DNA of 54,328 bases from Sedimentisphaerales bacterium (GTDB lineage Bacteria > Planctomycetota > Phycisphaerae > Sedimentisphaerales > Anaerohalosphaeraceae): positions 1 to 54,328 of the forward strand of contig JAFGGE010000088.1 in the NCBI GenBank assembly GCA_016930745.1. Direction: 5' to 3'. This document shows, in pieces, positions 7,739 through 16,053 of this stretch (position 1 is its first letter; each line of letters opens with the position of its first letter). Below the pieces are notes generated by a model, which was given only the letters and a program-made list of their open reading frames with translations, was not told where the DNA came from and did no database searches. Both the position numbers and the translations under genes were made by a program.

Positions 7739-9556
7739 ATGGTCAAACCAGGTCAAGTGTCGCGGGGCCAATGGCTGCGCAGGGCCGCCGCGGCGGGACT
7801 GGCGGGAGCCTGTGGGGCGTTTTTGGGATTTGCAGCGGCGGACCGGGGAGTGCTTTGGTTTCCGACGATGGCCGAGGGACTTTTACTGGCGGTATTGTTT
7901 TCCCTCATCTTGTGGATCGGAGGACAAATCATGGATGAATCGGCATGGGAGCATGGGGGCAGGCGGATTCGGATACGCAAACGAATCCTTCTGGCGTTTG
8001 TGGTTGCGTTTGTGCTTGGCGCTGCCCATCTGACCAGTTGCCGCATGGCCCAGAAATCCCCCTTGACAGAACTTGGCCCGATCCGGTTCAACGAGGCGTA
8101 CGAGACAGACCTTTCCCAGTTCTGGGAGTATGATCGGGGGCTGGAAGCGCAGCTTGCGATTCTGCAAGAGAACAAGTCGATGTTCGCAGGGGAGGATCCG
8201 CAGCCCCTGACAGCCGCCCAGGAGACCCTGCTGCGGGATGTCTGGACAACGATCTATGATTATGCTTTTGCGCTGGACCGGATTCGTTTGTTTTATGAGG
8301 ACTGGTATCGCTTTGATCCTTCCCGGGCTCAGCGAGCCTATCACGTACAGAGTTTTTTATTGACGTTCGCCGCCGAGTTATGTCTCTATGAGAAGGCCAC
8401 GCGGTTAAGCGGCTTGGTAATCCGAAATCCAAACGCCGTCAAGTTTCTGGATGCGCCGCATCCCGGAACGAACCTGGGAGAAAATACATTCAGTACGTTT
8501 CGACAGGAATTACACGGCACGCGGGATGCCGTCCGAATCGGCGGCGGCCGGGCGTATCTGTATTTCCTGCAAAAAGGGATGGACGCCAAGTCGGAAACGG
8601 CCGGATTGAGCTGTGCCGTGTTGTGGGACAAAATCGAAACCGAACTGGCGATCCTCGATGCGATCGCGCCGGGGGAACGGACCGCATTGACGGTGGGCAG
8701 CGACATGGAGGCGTTCAAACAAGGGGTCGATCGCGTCTGGTATCCTTCGGTCAAAGGCGTGGCGACGTGGATGGGCGATACGCGAGTGCATCGACGGATT
8801 GGGCAGATTCTGGTGACGCGTCAGCAGCAGGAAGTGATGGACCGGGCCCTGGAGCCGGGGGATATCCTGATGACGCGGAAGAACTGGTACATGAGCAATG
8901 TGGGATTGCCCGGTTTCTGGCCTCATGCCGTCTTGTACGTCGGCTCCCCGGCCAAACTGGCCGAATATTTTAATGACCCGGATGTGTCAGCCTACCTGGC
9001 CGGACTTGTCGGTAAGAAGGTAACATGGTCGGAATATATGGCCCAGACATATCCCCGTCTGTGGCTGGAGTATTCCCTGGAGGTAGGCGATGAACCGCAC
9101 CGGGTGATTGAAAGCGTTAAAAACGGCGTCTGTATGCATACATTGAGCCAATGCGCCGGGGATTATATCGCGGCTCTTCGCCCTCGCCGGAATAAGGTCG
9201 CCAAGGCGCAGGCCATCATCGAGGCGTTTCGACACGTCGGCAAGCCGTACGATTATCAATTCGACTTTGCCACGGATCATGCGCTGGTCTGCACGGAACT
9301 TGTATGGCGAAGCTGGCGGGCGGCCGAGGGCAAGGACGGCCTTGATTTGCCGTTGATGGAAATCGCGGGAACGAAAACGCTGCCGACCAATGAAATCGCC
9401 CGACTCTACGCCGAGAGCTTTGACAGGGAAGATCGACCGATGGATTTTGTCTATTTTCTTGATGCCAGGGAGAAAGAAGGAATCGCGGTGGTCGCCACGG
9501 AGGAGGATTATCGCCAATCCTGGAAGCGCGTCAAATGGAGCTTCTGGCAGGAGTGA
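7739..9556 (+). CDS. YiiX/YebB-like (permuted NlpC/P60) cysteine hydrolase, membrane-anchored
   Basis: 605 residues from ATG 7739, chosen because AAGGAG lies eight bases upstream; the frame is open back to 7679. Two or three hydrophobic segments occupy roughly the first 100 residues (around WLRRAAAAGLAGACGAFLGF, LLLAVLFSLILWIGG and ILLAFVVAFVLGAAHL). A long helical region of unknown function follows. The C-terminal ~200 residues carry the permuted papain-like signature: LEPGDILMTRKNW with FWPHAVLYVG giving the His, and HALVCTELVWRSW giving the Cys. Known relatives are YiiX/YaeF-type amidases or peptidases whose substrates are mostly undefined. The middle domain (residues about 110-360) matches nothing I recognise. 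It precedes, tail to tail, the truncated oxidoreductase. Confidence 0.8.
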   Translation: MVKPGQVSRGQWLRRAAAAGLAGACGAFLGFAAADRGVLWFPTMAEGLLLAVLFSLILWIGGQIMDESAWEHGGRRIRIRKRILLAFVVAFVLGAAHLTSCRMAQKSPLTELGPIRFNEAYETDLSQFWEYDRGLEAQLAILQENKSMFAGEDPQPLTAAQETLLRDVWTTIYDYAFALDRIRLFYEDWYRFDPSRAQRAYHVQSFLLTFAAELCLYEKATRLSGLVIRNPNAVKFLDAPHPGTNLGENTFSTFRQELHGTRDAVRIGGGRAYLYFLQKGMDAKSETAGLSCAVLWDKIETELAILDAIAPGERTALTVGSDMEAFKQGVDRVWYPSVKGVATWMGDTRVHRRIGQILVTRQQQEVMDRALEPGDILMTRKNWYMSNVGLPGFWPHAVLYVGSPAKLAEYFNDPDVSAYLAGLVGKKVTWSEYMAQTYPRLWLEYSLEVGDEPHRVIESVKNGVCMHTLSQCAGDYIAALRPRRNKVAKAQAIIEAFRHVGKPYDYQFDFATDHALVCTELVWRSWRAAEGKDGLDLPLMEIAGTKTLPTNEIARLYAESFDREDRPMDFVYFLDAREKEGIAVVATEEDYRQSWKRVKWSFWQE

Positions 9557-9575
9557 ATCCGACAGATAATCAGAT

Positions 9576-9905
9576 TTATAGATGCCAGGGGGCGCGATAG
9601 GGTTTGGAAAGCATCCGGTTGGCGGCTTCGTCGTTGGTAAAACGCTCCGCTGCCGGTTCGCGACCGAGAAACTGGCCGGCGGTCTTATACCCGTAACTGG
9701 CCCGGTTGACATCGCACACAGCGACGACCTGTGCCTCTTTCAGTTGCAAAAAGCCCTTCAGATTATTCGTTCCCTGATTGCCGACGCCGATGAAAGCCAG
9801 GGTAATCCGTTTGCTGGGCGGGGATTGAGACAAGACGGTCGCCGGCACGATCGTCGGAAGGATCATCGTACCTCCGGCAACCCGGAGAAATTTTCTTCTG
9901 TTCAT
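9576..9905 (-). pseudogene. Gfo/Idh/MocA oxidoreductase with large internal deletion
   Basis: 109 codons, against roughly 430 for exported members of this family. It has a Tat-type signal (MNRRKFLRVAGG), a Rossmann start (LAFIGVGNQGTNNLKGFLQL) and VAVCDVNRASYGYKTAGQFL, as in full-length relatives up to GREPAAER. The end, NDEAANRMLSKPYRAPWHL, resembles the usual C-terminus of the same family (ANRMLSRPxRAPW). N- and C-termini are therefore joined in frame while the substrate-binding domain is missing. Its ATG overlaps the stop of the sulfatase by four bases (ATGA), so it was presumably a coupled operon partner. It is unlikely to have dehydrogenase activity. An assembly collapse is an alternative explanation. 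Confidence 0.7.
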
Positions 9906-11353
9906 GGATTTGCCTGCTCTTGATTTTTTACCCAGTAGGGAACGGTTCCGTTTTCATCGACGGTCCAGCCCCATTGTTGGATATAGTCCCGGCCCGGACG
10001 AAAATCGTCATGAATTTCTTTCAATTTATGCTGGAGAACGGAATCAAGTTCCTTCTGAAGGTCTGTGAATTCCGGTTTGTCAACCAGATTTTTTTGTTGA
10101 TAGGGATCCGTCTGATTATCGTACAGCAGCCAGGGCCCGTTCAGGTCGCGTGTATAAGTATATCGGCGAGTGCGGATGCCGCGGTATTCCCTGCCGCCAT
10201 GTCGGCGTTCCCATTGCCCGAAAGGCGAGGGGCAGGTCAGCAGGACCGCCTCCTTGGATGGTTTCTGTTTGCCGCGGATTACGGTGGAAAAATCTTGTCC
10301 CTGCACAGTTTCCGGAATCGCAACGCCGGCTAAACCCAGCAGGGTAGGCATGATATCCGGCGTATTGATCGGCATATCGATCCGTCTGCCGAGATGCCCA
10401 TGAACCGCCGGGTAACGCAGCAGAAACGGCACACAGGCCGATTCTTCGAAAGGACGCTGTTTCTTCGTCATCCCCTGGGAATACAGCATGTCGCCGTGGT
10501 CGCTGGTAAAGACGAAAATCGTGTCATTGCCGATTCCCGCCTGCTCTATTGTTTCAAGAAGGATGTTCAGGCAGTCGTCGAGGACGGCGATATGGGCATA
10601 ATAGCCGGCCAGATCCCGCCGCGCGACGGCGGATTGATCTTGCGGCACATTGGGGCGCAGGACAATGTCTTCGGCCCGGAACCGCCGGCGGTATTCCTGC
10701 GGCGCCGTCAGGTAGGGGGCATGCGGCGGTCCCCAGGATAAAAAGAGGACAAACGGATTCTGGATATGCTCGCGGATATAACGACAGGCGGATTTGGTCT
10801 GGGCGATCGCGTCATATTCCGGCCAGACTTGCCGGGCAGGATCGTCGCCGCCGTAGTAAAAGGAATGATTGTAATCGTGGGTACACTCAAGGGCCTGCCA
10901 GAAGTCGAATCCCTGGCGGCGGTGAGGAGGGATATAGTTGGTTCGACCGTTGCCTTCCAGATGCCACTTGCCGATATAGGCGGTATCATAGCCGGCGGCG
11001 TTACACGCCTGCGCGATGGAAACGGCTTTATTGCTCAACGGCACATCATTCAAAAAAACCCCGTGCGTCAGGGGATATTGTCCGGTCAGCAGGCTTGCGC
11101 GGTAGGGGGAACAAACGGGGCAACCGGAGACCGCGTTGGTAAAGTGTATGCTTTGTTTTTCCAGGGCGTCCAATACGGGGGTTCGCGCGTTGGGATCTCC
11201 GGCATAGCCTGTGGCCTGGGCGCGCCATTGATCGGCGAAAACAAACACGATATTCGGTTTTCTCTTCGATGCCGCACAGGACCATGAGGCGCATCCGGAC
11301 AGGAATGCCGTGGAAGCAAAACCGGCCAGGCACATAAAGTCGCGTCGATTCAT
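9902..11353 (-). CDS. Exported type I sulfatase
   Basis: 483 residues. The N-terminus combines an RR motif (MNRRDFMCLAG) with a lipobox-like FLSGC, so it is probably a Tat-exported lipoprotein. Metal-binding FVFADQWR and the sulfatase signature CSPYRASLLTG (Cys81, C-x-P-x-R) are present; this Cys must be converted to formylglycine by an FGE/SumF-type enzyme not in the window. GKWHLEG, TSDHGDM and the second half are intact. It hydrolyses a sulfate ester, probably on a carbohydrate given the surroundings; the S1 subfamily cannot be assigned by eye. It is followed by the overlapping truncated oxidoreductase. A perfect TATAAT lies upstream at 11382-11387 (minus), but the -35 is poor. Confidence 0.9.
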   Translation of the reverse strand: MNRRDFMCLAGFASTAFLSGCASWSCAASKRKPNIVFVFADQWRAQATGYAGDPNARTPVLDALEKQSIHFTNAVSGCPVCSPYRASLLTGQYPLTHGVFLNDVPLSNKAVSIAQACNAAGYDTAYIGKWHLEGNGRTNYIPPHRRQGFDFWQALECTHDYNHSFYYGGDDPARQVWPEYDAIAQTKSACRYIREHIQNPFVLFLSWGPPHAPYLTAPQEYRRRFRAEDIVLRPNVPQDQSAVARRDLAGYYAHIAVLDDCLNILLETIEQAGIGNDTIFVFTSDHGDMLYSQGMTKKQRPFEESACVPFLLRYPAVHGHLGRRIDMPINTPDIMPTLLGLAGVAIPETVQGQDFSTVIRGKQKPSKEAVLLTCPSPFGQWERRHGGREYRGIRTRRYTYTRDLNGPWLLYDNQTDPYQQKNLVDKPEFTDLQKELDSVLQHKLKEIHDDFRPGRDYIQQWGWTVDENGTVPYWVKNQEQANP

Positions 11354-11521
11354 CTGTTTCTATTCCTTCCTGGCATCATCGATTATACTCATTTTTCATT
11401 GGACGTATTGTGTATGAAAACTCTTTGTGCAAAGGCCAATGGTTTTCAATATAATCGTTTCTGGCTCCGGGTACAAGCGGGACTTCGGAGTAAAGAAATA
11501 TGTCATTCCATGCTTTTTTTC

Positions 11522-11550
11522 TTGAAAAGGCTTAATTCGATATGTACATT
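11522..11550 (+). promoter_or_regulatory. Predicted promoter of aspartokinase
   Basis: TTGAAA, 17 bp, TACATT; predicted start near 11557, 37 bases before the ATG. The 240-bp gap also serves the divergent sulfatase gene. Confidence 0.4.
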
Positions 11551-11593
11551 GCCCCGGTTTTCTGTGATCATCCTAGAAGGCAGGAAAGAAGGA

Positions 11594-12832
11594 ATGGCGA
11601 TTGTAGTGCAGAAATTTGGCGGGACCAGCGTGGCTGATGCGCAAAAGATCGCCCGGGCCGCCTCCCGAGCCCTCCATATGCATCAGCAGGGCAACCAGGT
11701 GGTCGTAGTGGCCTCGGCGCGAGGCAAACAGACCGATCAGCTCATTGCCGACGCTCTGGAGGTCAATCCTAATCCCCCGCGCCGGGAAATGGACCAGTTG
11801 ATCAGCACGGGTGAGCAGCAGACGGTCTCGCTGATGGCGATGGCCCTGGATGCAATGGGGCAAAAGGCGATCAGTTTCACCGGCGCACAGATTCGGATGG
11901 TCACTGACGATGCCCATATGCGAGCCCGAATCCAGAGTATCGACGCAGCGCGGATTCGCCAATGGCTGGACGAGGGATATATTGCGATTGTGGCCGGTTT
12001 TCAGGGGGTAGACGAGCGAGGCAATGTGACCACTCTGGGCCGGGGGGGGTCGGATACCAGCGCGGTAGCGCTGGCGGCCGCTCTGAACGCCCAGGTATGC
12101 GAGATTTTTACCGATGTGGACGGGATCTATACCACGGACCCTCGAAAATTTCCCAGAGCGGTCAAGATGCAGCGGATCAGCTACGATGAGATGCTGGAAC
12201 TGGCCAGTCTTGGAGCGGGAGTAATGCACAGCCGATCCATCGAATTCGGCAAGAAATACGGCGTGCCGATTCATGTCCGTAGCAGTATGAACGACAATCC
12301 GGGAACCTTAATTACACACGAGGTGGCTCAAATGGAAGGCATTCTCGTCAGCGGCGCAACCATTCAGAAGGAATTGGCTAAATTATGCCTGGTAGGGGTG
12401 GACAACAAACCCGGCAATGCCGCTAAGATCTTTGCTCAAATGGCGCAGGCGCGAGTGATTGTCAACGATATCATCCAGACCGAAGTAAGCACGGAGAAGG
12501 CAAATCTCTCGTTTACGATTTCTAAGGGAGATCTCAAGGACGCTCAAAAGGCCCTGGAGCACATACGCGGGGAAATAGGGTGCGAGTCTTTGTTTATTCG
12601 CGATGATATTGCGGAAATATCCGTTGTCGGCGTGGGGATGCGCAGCCATTATGGAGTGGCCGGCAAACTGTTCCATGCTCTGGCGGAGGCCAGGGTGAAT
12701 ATCGATTCGATCACCACCAGCGAGATTCGAATCAGTTGCATCGTCGATATCGACCAGGGCGACAAAGCGCTGGTCTCGGTATGTGAAGCATTCGAGCTGG
12801 ATAAGCCCGCCGACCAGCGTACCTATAAATAG
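11594..12832 (+). CDS. lysC: Aspartate kinase
   Basis: 412 residues from the ATG at 11594 (AGGA eight bases upstream); the frame is open further back but MAIVVQKFGGTS is the canonical N-terminus. The kinase domain has KFGGTS, GRGGSDTSAVALAAAL and FTDVDGIYTTDPR. The regulatory half carries two ACT domains (from about residue 270, for example VGVDNKPGNAAKIFAQM and VVGVGMRSHYGVAGKLF) of the type that binds lysine and/or threonine. It catalyses ATP-dependent phosphorylation of aspartate, the first step to lysine, threonine, methionine and diaminopimelate. The length fits the monofunctional Lys/Thr-sensitive class. Homoserine dehydrogenase is 30 kb away, so the pathway is not in one operon. Confidence 0.95.
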   Translation: MAIVVQKFGGTSVADAQKIARAASRALHMHQQGNQVVVVASARGKQTDQLIADALEVNPNPPRREMDQLISTGEQQTVSLMAMALDAMGQKAISFTGAQIRMVTDDAHMRARIQSIDAARIRQWLDEGYIAIVAGFQGVDERGNVTTLGRGGSDTSAVALAAALNAQVCEIFTDVDGIYTTDPRKFPRAVKMQRISYDEMLELASLGAGVMHSRSIEFGKKYGVPIHVRSSMNDNPGTLITHEVAQMEGILVSGATIQKELAKLCLVGVDNKPGNAAKIFAQMAQARVIVNDIIQTEVSTEKANLSFTISKGDLKDAQKALEHIRGEIGCESLFIRDDIAEISVVGVGMRSHYGVAGKLFHALAEARVNIDSITTSEIRISCIVDIDQGDKALVSVCEAFELDKPADQRTYK

Positions 12833-12923
12833 CGTCCTCAGTATAAAGAATCGTTATTCCCGGACCGGATGGATTCTTTCCGCCCGGAACCATGTTGGAT
12901 CCTTAGGCAATTCCGGAGCATCC

Positions 12924-13568
12924 ATGGTGCGTAACAGGAGATTGAATTATGCCCTAAGCCGACGCAACAGGCGGTTTCTCTTTATGGTCTGCCTGGCCGG
13001 CCTGGCGATCCTGGGCATTCTGGATCGGCGGTTCGGCGGTTCGGTTCGAACGGTGTTGTCCCATGTAGGGTCGGATTGGGGGGATTTTTACCGCTATCAT
13101 GGGAAACATTTTCCTGTCGTGCGGGTTTTGGACGGAGATACGTTTGATATCGATATCCCTGACGGCACATCCCCGACAACGCGAGTCCGATTACTGGGAG
13201 TGGATACTCCGGAAAAAGGGACCGACAACAAAGAAGGAATGTTTTACGGACAACAGGCCACTGAATTCACGACGCACTTAGTTTTGAATAAAGAAGTTAC
13301 CCTTCTGATCGACACGGTAGGCGATGTGCGTTGTAAATACGGGCGGCTTCTGGCGTATGTCGTTTTGCCCGATGGGAGTATTTTGAACGAGCGGATCATT
13401 CAGCAGGGATACGGGTATGCGGATACGCGGTTTTCCCATAGTCGCTACGATCCATATTTGCGGCTCCAGGAGCAGGCCTGCGCAGAACGAACCGGCCTCT
13501 GGGCAGAGGTCGCCAAGGATCAGTTTCCCCCCTGGCTGCAAAGAGAAAGACCTGATTATCTGCCGTAA
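12924..13568 (+). CDS. Thermonuclease (SNase) family protein, membrane-anchored
   Basis: 214 residues from ATG 12924, preceded by GGAG seven bases upstream; an upstream in-frame ATG at 12783 would overlap lysC and is unlikely. A basic start (NRRLNYALSRRNRRF) leads into one hydrophobic segment (LFMVCLAGLAILGIL), so the enzyme is exported and anchored. The OB-fold nuclease domain has VLDGDTFDIDI, VRLLGVDTPEKGT, KYGRLLAYV and SHSRYDPYLRLQEQA. The Asp of DGDT, the Arg of VRLLGVDTPE and the Arg of YGRLLAYV correspond to catalytic residues of staphylococcal nuclease. It would cleave DNA or RNA outside the inner membrane with Ca2+. Confidence 0.88.
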   Translation: MVRNRRLNYALSRRNRRFLFMVCLAGLAILGILDRRFGGSVRTVLSHVGSDWGDFYRYHGKHFPVVRVLDGDTFDIDIPDGTSPTTRVRLLGVDTPEKGTDNKEGMFYGQQATEFTTHLVLNKEVTLLIDTVGDVRCKYGRLLAYVVLPDGSILNERIIQQGYGYADTRFSHSRYDPYLRLQEQACAERTGLWAEVAKDQFPPWLQRERPDYLP

Positions 13569-13618
13569 ACCAATCCGATCGACAGTCGACAGACAAGACC
13601 GACGGGGCGATAGAAACG

Positions 13619-13647
13619 TTGACGGCTGATTGGGCCGTCGGTATAGT
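13619..13647 (+). promoter_or_regulatory. Predicted promoter of the formyltransferase-deacetylase pair
   Basis: TTGACG, 17 bp, TATAGT, close to consensus. The predicted start near 13654 lies only eight bases before the ATG at 13662, which favours the downstream GTG at 13689 as the real start codon. Confidence 0.55.
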
Positions 13648-13688
13648 CGGATAAAATAGTCATGGGACAATTACGTCGGGATAACGAT

Positions 13689-14510
13689 GTGAAGCGAGTA
13701 TTGATTCTGACAGGATCGGAAAGACGGCACACTTTTTTTCGTCTGTTTCTGGGTTTGTCGGAACAGATCCGGATTGTTCGGACCTATTGTGAAGGTCTGG
13801 AAAAAAGTCTGACAGTACAATTGTCCGACCAGCCGGATCCTACATTTCGTCTGCAACATATTCATGCGAGAGAGCAGTCGGAAGAGGATTTTTTCGGTTT
13901 ATTCATTCGCCATGTTCCGGACCGATCGGTTCCGGTGTTTATTCCCAAAGGAGACATTAACTCGACAACCTGTTTCGAAGAGATAATTTCGTTATCGCCG
14001 GATTTGATTGCGGCCTATGGCTGCTCGCTGATACGAGACCCTCTGCTGAGTGCGTTTGAGGGCCGTTTTCTTAATGTCCATTTAGGCCTGTCTCCCTACT
14101 ATCGCGGCAGCGGGACCAATTATTGGCCGCTGGTCCGGGGAGAGCCTGAATATGCAGGCGCCACATTTATGCACATCGATGCGGGGATCGATACCGGGCC
14201 CGTTATTCATCAGATTCGCGCCCGGCTGTGCTGGGGGGATACTCCTTCCAGCATCGGCAATCGATTGATTGTCGACATGGCCTATGCGTACCGCCGGATT
14301 CTGGAAGAGTTTAATCGCCTTGAACCGATGAGCCCGTTGCCGCCGCCCAAACAGATCCATGTCTGTAAAAGCAAGGATTTTACGGAAGAATCGGTCGAGA
14401 GACTGTACGAAAATTTTCAAAACGGAATGGTGGAACAATATCTGCGGGAGCAGGTCCGGCGTTGCTCTCTTGTGCCGATCCTTGCCAATCCCGCCCTTCA
14501 AGGCCTCTGA
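13689..14510 (+). CDS. Formyltransferase-family protein
   Basis: 273 residues from GTG 13689 (MKRVLILTG..., with GGGA eight bases before); the upstream ATG at 13662 adds nine residues but would leave almost no leader. The fold signature of 10-formyl-THF-dependent transferases is present: LNVHLGLSPYYRGSGTNYWP (Asn, His and the following loop) and ATFMHIDAGIDTGPVIHQ with the catalytic Asp. The N-terminal half is divergent. It lacks the C-terminal domain of methionyl-tRNA formyltransferase, so the acceptor is more likely an amino sugar or another small amine. The stop codon is one base before the start of the polysaccharide deacetylase, implying a joint pathway. Confidence 0.8.
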   Translation: MKRVLILTGSERRHTFFRLFLGLSEQIRIVRTYCEGLEKSLTVQLSDQPDPTFRLQHIHAREQSEEDFFGLFIRHVPDRSVPVFIPKGDINSTTCFEEIISLSPDLIAAYGCSLIRDPLLSAFEGRFLNVHLGLSPYYRGSGTNYWPLVRGEPEYAGATFMHIDAGIDTGPVIHQIRARLCWGDTPSSIGNRLIVDMAYAYRRILEEFNRLEPMSPLPPPKQIHVCKSKDFTEESVERLYENFQNGMVEQYLREQVRRCSLVPILANPALQGL

Positions 14511-14511
14511 T

Positions 14512-15477
14512 ATGAAGGCAATTATGTATCATTATATCCGTTATTCTGATCCGGAATTCCCCTATTTTAGGCATCTGCATTGGGAGGATTTTCAGAAGCA
14601 ATTGGATTATTTCTCCCGGTCTTTCCAGTGGATATCAAAGACGGAATTTCTGGAAGCGGTACACGATGCTACATCCTGCCCTGAAGGAGTGATTCTGACC
14701 TTCGACGATGGTTTTATGGACCACTATGCGTATGTCCTGCCCGAACTGAAACAGCGGGGATTATGGGGAATCTTCTACGTGCCTACAGGAATCTATACGA
14801 CCGCCCGACTGATGGATGTGCATCGGATTCATCTGCTCCTGGGCAAATGGGGTGGACGATATATGTATGACGCTTTGCAGGAAATGGTCACCGATGAGAT
14901 GCTGACGGATGAGCATATCGAGGCATTTCGGAGCCGTACTTACCGGTCCCAGTCGAATGACGACTACACGCTGCACGTCAAACGAACGCTGAATTATTAC
15001 ATCGACTACGCCTGTCGCGGAGATGTCCTCAATACCTTAATGGGATGTTATTTTCCCGAAGAAGACAAGCTGAAGCAACGCGTTTATATGAGTACCGCGC
15101 ATCTGCGGCAAATGCAGGAGGAAGGGATGCTGATTGGATCGCATTCGGTGACTCATCCGGTCATGAGCAAGCTGACGTTGCAGGAGCAGAAACGGGAAAT
15201 CGACGAATCGTTTTCCTTTCTCGACGAGGCGACCGGCGGTCTGGCGATTCGCTCGTTCTGTTATCCGTATGGCGGATTTCATACGTTTACAGCCGACACG
15301 GAGGCGCTGCTGGACCAATCGGGATGTTTGTTCTCCTTCAATGTGGAGCCACGGGATATTACCGCCGGCGATCTGCAAAAACGTCCCCAGGCGCTGCCTC
15401 GGTATGACTGTAATTTATTCCCGCATGGGAACTGCCGTCCCATCGAACAGAATTCGACTCAGAAGCGGGAAAAATAA
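14512..15477 (+). CDS. Polysaccharide deacetylase (NodB/CE4-like)
   Basis: 321 residues from ATG 14512, one base after the formyltransferase stop. Motifs of the NodB homology domain: ILTFDDGFMDHY (catalytic and metal Asp), GIFYVPTGIY, IGSHSVTHPVMS (metal His pair H-x-x-x-H) and SFCYPYGGF. No signal peptide is seen, so it acts inside the cell or on a membrane-linked intermediate. The family removes N-acetyl (CE4) or, in ArnD, N-formyl groups from sugars. An insert between the first and second motifs (about 110 residues, rich in charged and aromatic residues) is larger than in CE4 enzymes and is seen in other intracellular deacetylases of surface-polysaccharide loci. Confidence 0.85.
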   Translation: MKAIMYHYIRYSDPEFPYFRHLHWEDFQKQLDYFSRSFQWISKTEFLEAVHDATSCPEGVILTFDDGFMDHYAYVLPELKQRGLWGIFYVPTGIYTTARLMDVHRIHLLLGKWGGRYMYDALQEMVTDEMLTDEHIEAFRSRTYRSQSNDDYTLHVKRTLNYYIDYACRGDVLNTLMGCYFPEEDKLKQRVYMSTAHLRQMQEEGMLIGSHSVTHPVMSKLTLQEQKREIDESFSFLDEATGGLAIRSFCYPYGGFHTFTADTEALLDQSGCLFSFNVEPRDITAGDLQKRPQALPRYDCNLFPHGNCRPIEQNSTQKREK

Positions 15478-15502
15478 AAGAGCCCGGCGATCCGCCAGGC
15501 TC
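15470..15502 (-). terminator. Intrinsic terminator of rplU
   Basis: On the minus strand GAGCCTGGCG, loop GAT, CGCCGGGCTC (one G-T pair) is followed by TTTTATTTTT. It lies directly behind rplU and overlaps the 3' end of the convergent deacetylase gene. Confidence 0.85.
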
Positions 15503-15537
15503 CGGATTGACGGGGACTCAACTATAAAGCAGGAGAC

Positions 15538-15870
15538 TCAAGCCTCGATCGCCTCGATAGTAACCTGGAGATACTTTTGGCGATGACCGATTCTGCGGCT
15601 GCTGTTTTTACGGCGGCGAAAATGGGTCGGATACAATTTCGGCCCGTTCACGACCGCATCACGGGCATCGGTTGTAAAGGTGGCGATTACCTTGGCACCA
15701 TCCAGATAGGGAGTACCGACCCTGACCTGCTTGCCGTCGCTGACAAAGAGCACTTTCCCGATTTCGATGCTCTTGGCGTCAGGGGCCACCTCGGCCAGAT
15801 CGATCGTAATAACATCGCCCTGCGAGACCTTATACTGTTTGCCGCCTTGTTCAATTACCGCGTACATCAT
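15538..15870 (-). CDS. rplU: 50S ribosomal protein L21
   Basis: 110 residues from ATG 15870 (the next codon is also ATG); AGGGAA lies a few bases upstream. MYAVIEQGGKQYKVSQGD is the canonical L21 start and PTHFRRRKNSSRRIGHRQ the conserved basic region that contacts 23S rRNA. The frame is open upstream to 15897 but those residues are not L21-like. Unusually, L27 (rpmA) is not next to it: a terminator and a convergent gene follow at once, so it is a single-gene unit. Confidence 0.95.
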   Translation of the reverse strand: MMYAVIEQGGKQYKVSQGDVITIDLAEVAPDAKSIEIGKVLFVSDGKQVRVGTPYLDGAKVIATFTTDARDAVVNGPKLYPTHFRRRKNSSRRIGHRQKYLQVTIEAIEA

Positions 15871-15920
15871 TGGTTCCCTATATAGATAAAAGATCATTCT
15901 TGTCCAATAATTAGCCCATT

Positions 15921-15949
15921 ATTCTATGATTCCGGTGCATGGTTGTAAA
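15921..15949 (-). promoter_or_regulatory. Predicted promoter of rplU
   Basis: On the minus strand TTTACA, 17 bp, TAGAAT, giving a start near 15914 and a leader of about 44 bases. A second TTGGAC-17-TATATA match closer to the gene would leave no room for the ribosome binding site. Confidence 0.55.
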
Positions 15950-15988
15950 GAGTTTTGTCGGATAAAAAGGGATTTTTTGCTCAGGACA

Positions 15989-16017
15989 TTGCAAAAGCCG
16001 GGCTTACCTGTCAAAAT
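15989..16017 (+). promoter_or_regulatory. Possible promoter of the aminotransferase gene
   Basis: TTGCAA, 17 bp, CAAAAT; start predicted near 16024, 30 bases before the ATG. Both hexamers match consensus at four of six positions. Confidence 0.35.
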
Positions 16018-16053
16018 ATCGCCTTTTAATTAATGGCGTACAGGGATTGAGCT

